From UBA668 sp052034175 (lineage in GTDB: Bacteria; Actinomycetota; Acidimicrobiia; Acidimicrobiales; Ilumatobacteraceae), in NCBI GenBank assembly GCA_052034175.1, contig JBPOIX010000343.1:1-9474 (forward strand): a stretch of 9,474 bases of DNA, written 5' to 3'. The notes beneath the pieces are model-generated. The model had not been told where the DNA came from. It did no database searches and saw only the letters and a program-made list of their open reading frames with translations. Shown piece after piece: positions 1-5,661 of the stretch (within the stretch, counting starts at the first letter, position 1; each line of letters starts with the position of its first letter). The translations under genes were made by a program, and so were the position numbers.

Positions 1-122
1 GTAAAGGCTGTCGGGCGCTGACCAGGGGGTTCACCCGCAGGTTCTTGACACAAACAGGTCGGCGACGGTTTGTGTCAAGAACTTGCGGGCATCGGCCCAG
101 CTCACGACCCGACAGCCTTTAC
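1..122. repeat. 122-base concentric imperfect palindrome
   Basis: Two 55-base halves (1-55 and 68-122) are inverted copies around a 12-base centre (56-67). The outer 15 bases pair perfectly (GTAAAGGCTGTCGGG at 1-15 with 108-122). The inner 22 bases (34-55 with 68-89) pair with one mismatch. Both arm pairs share the midpoint 61.5, so this is one structure. By hand alignment about 43 of 55 positions match, and most mismatches lie in the stretch between the two conserved arms. It could be a MITE-like or REP-like element, a large transcript hairpin, or an assembly-breaking repeat, since it starts on base 1. No transposase or flanking target duplication is visible, and the left flank is missing. 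Confidence 0.8.
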
Positions 123-142
123 GTAAAGCCGACTGACCCCGA

Positions 143-186
143 GCGGCGCGGGCCGGGGCGGCGCGGGCCGGGGCGGCGCGGGCCGG
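143..186. repeat. 15-base GC-only tandem repeat, about 2.9 copies
   Basis: The unit GCGGCGCGGGCCGGG repeats at 143, 158 and 173 without a mismatch; the third copy lacks its last base. A 9-bp inverted repeat flanks the array (CTGACCCCG at 133-141, CGGGGTCAG at 209-217), and its right arm overlaps the stop codon of the minus-strand lipoprotein gene. The stretch therefore lies immediately 3' of that gene and could fold strongly in its transcript, but there is no convincing U-tract after a stem, so I do not call it a terminator. No gene is seen here. Confidence 0.7.
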
Positions 187-213
187 CGAAAAAGCGGGCC
201 GGGCGGAGCGGGG

Positions 214-999
214 TCAGAGGGCGTCGCCGACGCCGCTGGTGGCCAGCTCGGGGCAGGTGGCGGCGAGGTAGGCGTCGGTCGAGGGCGTGTCCGTCGCCGC
301 AGACGCCAGGCTCGGGTCCTGGGTGAACGGGGTGACCGCGGCATCGAAGGCAGCGGCAGCGGCATCCACCAGCGGCTCCAGCCGCGCCGGCACCGCCACC
401 CGCAGCTCGGGGTCGTCCGGGTCGCGGTCGCGCAACGCGGCCAACCACACCTGGGCCAGCTCCTCCAGGTCCGCGGGCGAGGCGCCTGCCTCCACCAACG
501 CCGCGTGGGCCTTCTCCGCCCGCCGCCCGAACGGGCCGACCACGTCCGTGAGCACCACCGAGCGCTCCCCCACCAGCTCCGCCGGCCACGACGAGCCGAT
601 GCCGCCGACCGCGTCCACCAACGCCGCCGCCGCCGTCACTTCCATTCGGGCGGTCTCCTGCGAGGACAGTTCGGCGAATGCCGCGGCCACCCCGATGGCC
701 TGCAGGGTGCCGCTGTAGCGAGCCCACGAAGCGCAGAAGGGGGAAGGATCGTCGAGCCCCGGAACCCCCTTCGGCGCGGGCGGGACGGTGGTCGTGGGGG
801 CTGCTGTGGAGGTGGAGCGGTGGTCGGCCGGCAGCGACCCGTCGGCAGCCGACGTGCTCTCCGAGCCGTCGCCAGCCCCTTCCACGGACACGAGGGAGGG
901 CTCGGCGGCGGTGGAACCGCCCGAGCCGTTCCCGCCGCCACTGCACCCGCCGGCCACGACCAGAGCGGCCACGACGAACGGGAGCACGGTCGACCGCAT
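214..999 (-). CDS. Putative secreted lipoprotein, unknown function
   Basis: The protein has 261 residues. Residues 1-18 form a lipoprotein-type signal peptide: a short basic start (MRST), a hydrophobic stretch (VLPFVVAALVVAGG), then Cys19 as the likely lipidated residue. The -3 position is Ala, so the lipobox is slightly weak. A Gly/Ser/Thr/Pro-rich linker follows to about residue 77. The mature domain (about 80-261) looks alpha-helical and Ala-rich, with only two cysteines, C89 (FCASW) and C249 (TCPEL) near its two ends, plausibly a disulfide. No catalytic motif is recognisable. The ATG at 999 is chosen because the signal peptide starts there and a TACGCT box lies 7 bases upstream; the frame stays open further upstream, but only antisense to the neighbouring hydrolase gene. 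I do not recognise the family. Confidence 0.8.
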   Translation of the reverse strand: MRSTVLPFVVAALVVAGGCSGGGNGSGGSTAAEPSLVSVEGAGDGSESTSAADGSLPADHRSTSTAAPTTTVPPAPKGVPGLDDPSPFCASWARYSGTLQAIGVAAAFAELSSQETARMEVTAAAALVDAVGGIGSSWPAELVGERSVVLTDVVGPFGRRAEKAHAALVEAGASPADLEELAQVWLAALRDRDPDDPELRVAVPARLEPLVDAAAAAFDAAVTPFTQDPSLASAATDTPSTDAYLAATCPELATSGVGDAL

Positions 1000-1012
1000 G
1001 ACCGCGAGCGTA
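1000..1012 (-). promoter_or_regulatory. Predicted leaderless -10 box (TACGCT) of the lipoprotein gene
   Basis: Read on the minus strand, TACGCT (1012 to 1007) is followed by 7 bases and then ATG at 999. This fits the actinobacterial TANNNT -10 element with transcription starting at or next to the start codon. The same hexamer lies 6 bases before the dehydrogenase start at 2013. No clear -35 element is seen. The site lies within the 34-base gap between divergent start codons, so its polymerase footprint must overlap the upstream region of the nucleoside hydrolase gene. Confidence 0.55.
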
Positions 1013-1033
1013 ACGGTGGCATGCTCAGGAGAT

Positions 1034-1978
1034 ATGTCGCCCGCTGCGAGCCCCCGCCTGCCCATCATCCTCGACTGCGACCCCGGCCACGACGACGCGA
1101 TCGCCATCGTCGTCGCCGCCCGCCACGCGGACGTCCTCGGCATCACCACGGTCGCCGGCAACGCCCCGCTCAGCGCATGCACGCGCAACGCGATCATCAT
1201 GCGCGACCTGCTGGGCATGGACACCCCTGTCCACTCCGGGGCCAACCGGCCGCTCATCCAACCGGCACGGCACGCGGGGTACGTCCACGGTGAGAGCGGC
1301 ATGGACGGCGCCGACCTGCCGGAGCCCAGCGGCCCGCCGGCCAGCCGCGACGCCATCGGCTTCATCATCGACACCTGCCGCGCCCACGAGGGTGTGTGGC
1401 TGGTGCCCACCGGCCCGATGACGAACATCGCGCTCGCATTGCGCGCCGCGCCGGACCTCGCCTCGCGCATCGCCGGCATCTCGCTGATGGGTGGCGGCTC
1501 GTTCGGCAACCGGACGGCGGCCGCCGAGTTCAACCTGTGGTGCGACCCCGAGGCGGCGGACATCGTGTTCTCCTACGGCGGCCCCCTGATCATGAGCGGC
1601 CTCGACCTCACCCACCAGTTCCAGGCCCTGCCAGACCGCATCGAGATGGTGCGCGCCCTGCCCGGGCACCTCGCCCACGTGCTCAGTGGCCTGCTGGACT
1701 TCTTCAGCGAGACCTACAGCTCCCGCCACCACCACATCACCGGTGCCGCGGTGCACGACCCGTGCGCGGTGATGGCGCTCACCCACCCCCACCTCTTCCA
1801 GCGACGTCTCGCGCACGTCGAGATCGAGACCCAGGGCCTGCGCACCGTCGGGATGACCGTCATCGACCAGCGCGACCTGAAGGAGGTGCCGGAGCCGAAC
1901 TGCGACCTGCAGGTCGGGGTCGACGCCGACGCCGCGTGGCAGGTGGTGGTGGACGCCATCGCCCACTTCTCCCGCTGA
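1034..1978 (+). CDS. Nucleoside hydrolase (inosine/uridine-preferring family, RihA/B-like)
   Basis: The 314-residue protein should hydrolyse the N-glycosidic bond of ribonucleosides to give ribose and free base, in cytosolic nucleoside salvage. The family's N-terminal Ca-binding signature is intact (DCDPGHDDA, residues 14-22), as are TTVAGN (38-43), TGPMTNIA (126-133), EFNLWCDPEAA (165-175) and HDP (241-243, with the late Ca-ligand Asp242). VHGESGMDG (84-92) resembles the RihA/RihB branch, but substrate preference cannot be read from sequence. Length is normal for the family. The start is uncertain: ATG 1034 leaves a short N-terminus as in relatives, but AGGAGA ends only one base before it; in-frame GTG 1016 and ATG 998 are alternatives. 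A weak -10-like CATGCT (1020-1025) lies 8 bases before 1034. It is divergent from the lipoprotein and 34 bases before the dehydrogenase. Confidence 0.93.
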   Translation: MSPAASPRLPIILDCDPGHDDAIAIVVAARHADVLGITTVAGNAPLSACTRNAIIMRDLLGMDTPVHSGANRPLIQPARHAGYVHGESGMDGADLPEPSGPPASRDAIGFIIDTCRAHEGVWLVPTGPMTNIALALRAAPDLASRIAGISLMGGGSFGNRTAAAEFNLWCDPEAADIVFSYGGPLIMSGLDLTHQFQALPDRIEMVRALPGHLAHVLSGLLDFFSETYSSRHHHITGAAVHDPCAVMALTHPHLFQRRLAHVEIETQGLRTVGMTVIDQRDLKEVPEPNCDLQVGVDADAAWQVVVDAIAHFSR

Positions 1979-2000
1979 GAGCCGCGCCGCGCGCGCCACC

Positions 2001-2012
2001 TACGCTGCCGCC
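2001..2012 (+). promoter_or_regulatory. Predicted leaderless -10 box (TACGCT) of the dehydrogenase gene
   Basis: TACGCT at 2001-2006 is followed by 6 bases and the ATG at 2013. No Shine-Dalgarno-like purine run precedes this start; the upstream bases are C-rich (CCACC, GCCGCC). Together these favour leaderless transcription over read-through translation from the hydrolase gene. The hexamer is identical to that of the minus-strand lipoprotein gene. Confidence 0.55.
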
Positions 2013-3062
2013 ATGCGTGCAGCCGTGATGCGTGACTGGCAGATGCGGGTCGACGACCTGCCCGACCCCACCCCTGGCCCCGGCCAGGTGCTGACGAAGG
2101 TGCTGGCGTGCGGCATCTGCGGCAGCGACCTGCACATGCTGCAACACGGCGCGGAGGTGAGGCAGCTGACCGCATCGCTGATGGGCGAAGGCCCCACCGA
2201 CCCGATGGCGCCGAAGAACTTCGAGCCGGAACGCGACACTGTGATGGGCCACGAGTTCTGCTGCGAGGTCGTGGAGCTCGGCCCCGGGGTGGAGAACCTC
2301 AAGGTGGGCGACGTGGTCGTGAGCATGCCGGTGGCGTTCGACACCGACGGCGTGCACCCCATCGGCTACAGCAACATCTACAACGGCGGGTACGCCGACC
2401 TGCTCGTCCTCAACGAACTGCTGGGAATGAAGGTGCCCGCCGGCCTTCCGGTGGAGCTCGCTGCCATGACCGAGCCGCTCGCCGTGGGCGTGCACGCCGT
2501 GGCCAAGAGCCGCATCACGGGTGGGGAGGCCGCCGTGGTCATCGGTGCCGGCCCGGTGGGCCTGGCCTGCATCGCCGAGCTGCGGATGAAAGGCATCGGC
2601 CCGATCGTGGTGGCCGACTACTCCGCCAAGCGCCGCCAACTGGCGGAGCTGCTGGGAGCCGACGTGGTGGTGGACCCGCGTGAGGAGAAGGTCATCGACG
2701 CCTGGCGCCGCGTGGACGGGGTGCGCCCGCTGGTGATCTTCGAAGCAGTCGGCGTGCCCGGCCTGATCGACCAGGCGATGCGCATGGCGCCGCGCCACGC
2801 CCGCATCCTCGTGGTCGGCGCCTGCATGCAGCAGGACAGCATCGTGCCCATGCTCGGCATCGGCAAGGAGCTCAACCTCCAGTTCGCGCTCGGCTACGAG
2901 CCGCACGAGTTCGCCGGCGCCCTGGAAGCGATCGCCGACGGCAAGGTCGACCTGCAGCCGTGGCTCACCGGCACGGTCACCGTGGACGGTGTGCCGCAGG
3001 CGTTCAAGGACCTCGCCAACCCCGAGGCCCACGCCAAGATCCTCGTGGTGCCCGGCAAATAG
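2013..3062 (+). CDS. Zinc-dependent medium-chain dehydrogenase/reductase
   Basis: This 349-residue member of the alcohol dehydrogenase/threonine dehydrogenase/polyol dehydrogenase superfamily should oxidise an alcohol with NAD(P). The catalytic zinc site is intact: Cys36 in CGICGSDLH (33-41), His80 and Glu81 in GHE, and Glu154 in MTEPLAVGVHAV. The Rossmann motif is GAGPVGLA (178-185), with the cofactor strand IVVADYS (198-204); the acidic Asp202 suggests NAD preference. Two features are unusual. The spacing between Cys36 and His80 is about 20 residues longer than in classical alcohol dehydrogenases (insert around 45-74), and the four-cysteine structural-zinc loop is absent, VSMPVAFDTDGVHPIGYSN (103-121) standing in its place. 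Substrate unknown. The next gene starts 30 bases on. Confidence 0.9.
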   Translation: MRAAVMRDWQMRVDDLPDPTPGPGQVLTKVLACGICGSDLHMLQHGAEVRQLTASLMGEGPTDPMAPKNFEPERDTVMGHEFCCEVVELGPGVENLKVGDVVVSMPVAFDTDGVHPIGYSNIYNGGYADLLVLNELLGMKVPAGLPVELAAMTEPLAVGVHAVAKSRITGGEAAVVIGAGPVGLACIAELRMKGIGPIVVADYSAKRRQLAELLGADVVVDPREEKVIDAWRRVDGVRPLVIFEAVGVPGLIDQAMRMAPRHARILVVGACMQQDSIVPMLGIGKELNLQFALGYEPHEFAGALEAIADGKVDLQPWLTGTVTVDGVPQAFKDLANPEAHAKILVVPGK

Positions 3063-3079
3063 TCGCCCGGGCTCGCACG

Positions 3080-3092
3080 TAGCATGCGGGCG
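3080..3092 (+). promoter_or_regulatory. Predicted leaderless -10 box (TAGCAT) of the S9 peptidase gene
   Basis: TAGCAT (3080-3085) is followed by 7 bases and the ATG at 3093. An earlier in-frame ATG at 3084 lies inside this hexamer and could not be in a transcript started from it, so the box also helps choose 3093 as the start. No Shine-Dalgarno match is obvious for either ATG. Confidence 0.5.
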
Positions 3093-5210
3093 ATGAGCCA
3101 GGACACGTTTCCCCGGCAGTACGCCCGCACCCAGCGCCTCACCCTCGGCGAGCCGCGCAACCTCACCGTCTCGCCCGATGGGCACCGGGTGGTGTTCGCC
3201 CGCAGCCGCGCCGGCGACGACCCGGTGAACTGCCTGTGGGTGCTGGACGCCGCCACCGGCGAGGAACGCCTGGTGGCCGACCCCTTCACCCTCATCGGCG
3301 CGGCCGACGACGACAACCTCCCGCCGGAGGAACGGGCCCGCCGCGAGCGGATGCGGGAGGGCGCCGGCGGAGTCACCGCGTATGCCACCGACGGCGCGGC
3401 CACGGTCTTCGCCCTGGCGCTCGGTGGCCGGTTGTTCGTGGGAGGCCTGTTGAGCGGCGGCGCCAGGGAACTGCAGGTGGACGGCCCGGTGTTCGACCCG
3501 CGGCCCGACCCGACGGCCGCGCGGGTCGCCTATGTCAGCGGCCGGGCGCTGCGCATCGCCGAACTGGACGGCCACAGTTGGGAGCTCGCCGGCGAGGACG
3601 ACCCGGAGGTGTCCTGGGGCAGCGCGGACTTCGTTGCCGCGGAGGAGATGAACCGCTATCGCGGCTACTGGTGGAGCCCGGACGGCACGGCGATCGCCGC
3701 CTGCCGGGTGGACAACTCGCCCGTGGGGACGTGGTGGATCGCCGACCCTGCGAACCCCGGCCACCGGCCGAACGAGGTGCGCTACCCCGCCGCCGGCACC
3801 GCCAACCCGGACGTCACGCTCCATGTGTTGGCGTTGGACGGCGGCGCCATCGACGTGGTCTGGGATCGTGCCGCGTACCCCTACCGGGCCGACGGGCCGT
3901 GGGCGCCGGCCGGCGACGACGGCAACGGCCGCGACAACGGCCGTGGCGAGCGCCTGCTGCTGACGGTCCAGTCGCGGGATCAGAGGTCGCTGATGGTGTT
4001 GGAGGGCGACCCCACCACCGGGGCCACGCTGCCCCTCTTCGCCGATGGCGACCCGGCGTGGGTGGAACTGGTGCCCGGCACGCCCACGGTCACCGGCGAC
4101 GGCCAGCTCGTCACCACCGCAGACCGCGACGGTGCACGCCGCCTCCTCCTCGACGGCCAGCCGGTCACCCCCACCGACCTCCAGGTTCGGGCCGTGGTAG
4201 CGGTGGGTGGGGACGAGGTCACGTTCCTCGCCAACCCGGTCGACGACGCCACGGTGCAGCACGTCTGGCGCTGGACGGGCGACGGCGTGCTCACCGCCCT
4301 CACCGACGAGCCCGGCATCCACACCGCAACGGTCGGCGGGGGCACCACCGTCATCCGCAGCGCCGTGCTGGCCGAGCCGGGCTCCGTCACCCGCCTCCTC
4401 GACGGGCCGGAGATCGCCTCGTGTGCGCACACACCGCTCGTCACCCCGAACGTGGCGCTGCGCCACTACGGCGCGCGCCGGCTGGCGACCGCGGTGCTCC
4501 TCCCCCACGGCCACGATGGCAGCCCCCTGCCGGTGCTGCTCGACCCGTACGGGGGCCCTCATGCTCTGCGTGTGGTGCAGGCGCACAACGCCTTCCTCAC
4601 CTCCCAGTGGTTCGCGGACCAGGGGTTCGCCGTGGTCGTCGTCGACGGCCGTGGCACGCCAGGGCGGGGGTCGGTCTGGGAGCGCGAGGTGCACCTCGAC
4701 CTGGCCACCGCACCGCTCGACGACCAGGTGGAGGCCCTGCTCGCCGCGGCCGAGGAGTTCCCGCTCGACCTCACTCGTGTGGGCATCCGCGGCTGGAGCT
4801 TCGGCGGGTACCTGGCCGCCCTGGCGGTGCTCCGCCGGCCCGACGTGTTCCACGCCGCGATCGCCGGTGCCCCCGTCACCGAATGGCGCCTCTACGACAC
4901 CCACTACACGGAGCGCTACCTGGGCGACCCCACCACGGATGCCGCGCCGTACGCCGCCACCTCGCTGCTGCCACTGGCGGATGAGCTGACGCGGCCGCTG
5001 CTGCTGGTGCACGGGTTGGCCGACGACAATGTGGTGGCAGCGCACACCCTGCAGCTCTCCAACGCCCTCCTCGCCGCCGGCAAGCCGCACGAAGTGCTGC
5101 CCCTCGTGGGTGTCACCCACATGACGCCGCAGGAGGTCGTGGCCGAGCACCTCCTGTTGCACCAGCTGGAGTTCCTCCGCCGTTCCTTGCGCGTGGAGCC
5201 GCGCGAGTAG
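3093..5210 (+). CDS. S9 family prolyl peptidase, dipeptidyl-peptidase IV type
   Basis: The 705-residue serine peptidase has an N-terminal beta-propeller (about 15-440) and a C-terminal alpha/beta hydrolase (about 450-700). The propeller carries the DPP-IV signature: two adjacent glutamates, E184 and E185, in DFVAAEEMNRYRGYWWSPDG (179-198), which in the family bind the substrate's free N-terminus. The catalytic domain has the oxyanion tyrosine Y486 (DPYGGP), nucleophile S569 (GWSFGGY), Asp644 (HGLADDNV) and His676 (GVTHM), so the triad is complete. Expected activity is removal of N-terminal dipeptides with Pro or Ala at position two. No signal peptide or membrane anchor is visible, so it is probably cytosolic and acts in peptide turnover. 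ATG 3093 is preferred over 3084 because of the TAGCAT box. Its TAG stop forms part of the next gene's -10 box. Confidence 0.93.
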   Translation: MSQDTFPRQYARTQRLTLGEPRNLTVSPDGHRVVFARSRAGDDPVNCLWVLDAATGEERLVADPFTLIGAADDDNLPPEERARRERMREGAGGVTAYATDGAATVFALALGGRLFVGGLLSGGARELQVDGPVFDPRPDPTAARVAYVSGRALRIAELDGHSWELAGEDDPEVSWGSADFVAAEEMNRYRGYWWSPDGTAIAACRVDNSPVGTWWIADPANPGHRPNEVRYPAAGTANPDVTLHVLALDGGAIDVVWDRAAYPYRADGPWAPAGDDGNGRDNGRGERLLLTVQSRDQRSLMVLEGDPTTGATLPLFADGDPAWVELVPGTPTVTGDGQLVTTADRDGARRLLLDGQPVTPTDLQVRAVVAVGGDEVTFLANPVDDATVQHVWRWTGDGVLTALTDEPGIHTATVGGGTTVIRSAVLAEPGSVTRLLDGPEIASCAHTPLVTPNVALRHYGARRLATAVLLPHGHDGSPLPVLLDPYGGPHALRVVQAHNAFLTSQWFADQGFAVVVVDGRGTPGRGSVWEREVHLDLATAPLDDQVEALLAAAEEFPLDLTRVGIRGWSFGGYLAALAVLRRPDVFHAAIAGAPVTEWRLYDTHYTERYLGDPTTDAAPYAATSLLPLADELTRPLLLVHGLADDNVVAAHTLQLSNALLAAGKPHEVLPLVGVTHMTPQEVVAEHLLLHQLEFLRRSLRVEPRE

Positions 5211-5220
5211 GTTCGCCGCC
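5208..5220 (+). promoter_or_regulatory. Predicted leaderless -10 box (TAGGTT) overlapping a stop codon
   Basis: TAGGTT (5208-5213) uses the TAG stop codon of the peptidase gene as its first half and is followed by 7 bases and the GTG at 5221. There is no Shine-Dalgarno sequence in the 10-base gap. If active, the small downstream gene can be transcribed on its own, without leader. Translational coupling with the peptidase gene remains the alternative. Confidence 0.45.
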
Positions 5221-5622
5221 GTGAACCAGCGCCTCAGGGACCTCTACGGACACGTCAGCGTGCATGCCACCGCCGACCGCGAACACGAAGCCGCGATCGA
5301 GCTGCTCCTGCTGGTGATGATGGCCGACCGGCACATCAGCGACACCGAGCTGGACGAGATCCGCATGATCAGCGAGGACAGCGGCTGGGAGACCGACACG
5401 TTCTCCTTCGACCAGTACGCCGGTGTGGCGACGGCCAAGGTGCGCACCGCGCTTGCCGACGACACCGTGGCCGACCTGCTCGACGCAATCGACCGGCGGG
5501 TCACCAACGGGGTGCTGCGCGGGGCCCTGTTCAGCGCCGCACGCGACGTGGCCGGCGCGGATCATGCCGTCGACGAGCAGGAGAACGACCTGCTGGCACA
5601 GATCGCGGCACGCTTCGACTGA
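5221..5622 (+). CDS. TerB-like (tellurite resistance TerB / DjlA N-terminal fold) protein
   Basis: The 133-residue protein is all-helical and acidic, with no signal peptide. It shows the internally repeated TerB pattern: AIELLLLVMMADRHISDTELDEI (first half at 25-34, second at 35-47) and a matching later segment, ARDVAGADHAVD (107-118) then EQENDLLAQIA (119-129). In each, an alanine-rich helix leads to an acidic ADxx(I/V) turn and a Glu-bearing helix; acidic residues D36, E43, D114 and E119 or E121 are candidate metal ligands, as in TerB proteins. GTG at 5221 is the start, 10 bases after the peptidase stop. No other ter genes (terC, terD, terZ) are nearby, so a role in tellurite resistance should not be assumed. 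Such stand-alone TerB-like proteins are usually of unknown function. Confidence 0.75.
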   Translation: MNQRLRDLYGHVSVHATADREHEAAIELLLLVMMADRHISDTELDEIRMISEDSGWETDTFSFDQYAGVATAKVRTALADDTVADLLDAIDRRVTNGVLRGALFSAARDVAGADHAVDEQENDLLAQIAARFD

Positions 5623-5623
5623 C

Positions 5624-5649
5624 GCCGCGGCACCCATCGGTGCCGCGGC
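5624..5649. terminator. Perfect 11-bp hairpin between convergent genes
   Basis: GCCGCGGCACC (5624-5634), a four-base loop CATC, and GGTGCCGCGGC (5639-5649) form a perfect stem. It starts 2 bases after the TerB-like stop codon and ends 12 bases before the stop of the minus-strand lipoprotein gene. Its position and symmetry suit a bidirectional terminator. There is no U-tract on either side, which is common for terminators of high-GC actinobacteria, so intrinsic efficiency is uncertain. Confidence 0.7.
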
Positions 5650-5661
5650 ACCCGCCGGCGC

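Noticed and set aside
45..89. TTGACA-like hexamers (45-50 plus, 78-73 minus) as promoters or a repressor operator
   Set aside because: They are mirror copies forced by the palindrome. Neither has a TANNNT box at proper spacing.
1..122. Integron attC site or CRISPR repeat
   Set aside because: There is no GTTRRRY core pair of the attC type, no cassette gene or integrase, and the two units are inverted, not direct repeats with spacers.
505..1293. A 262-codon plus-strand frame across the lipoprotein and hydrolase starts
   Set aside because: The translation is Arg/His/Gly/Pro-rich without domains, and it conflicts with two better-supported genes.
1860..5162. A 1,100-codon open frame on the minus strand opposite the dehydrogenase and peptidase genes
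   Set aside because: It is antisense to two genes with complete catalytic motifs. Its translation is a low-complexity mix rich in His, Arg, Gly and Val with no recognisable domain, as expected from the complementary frame of high-GC codons.
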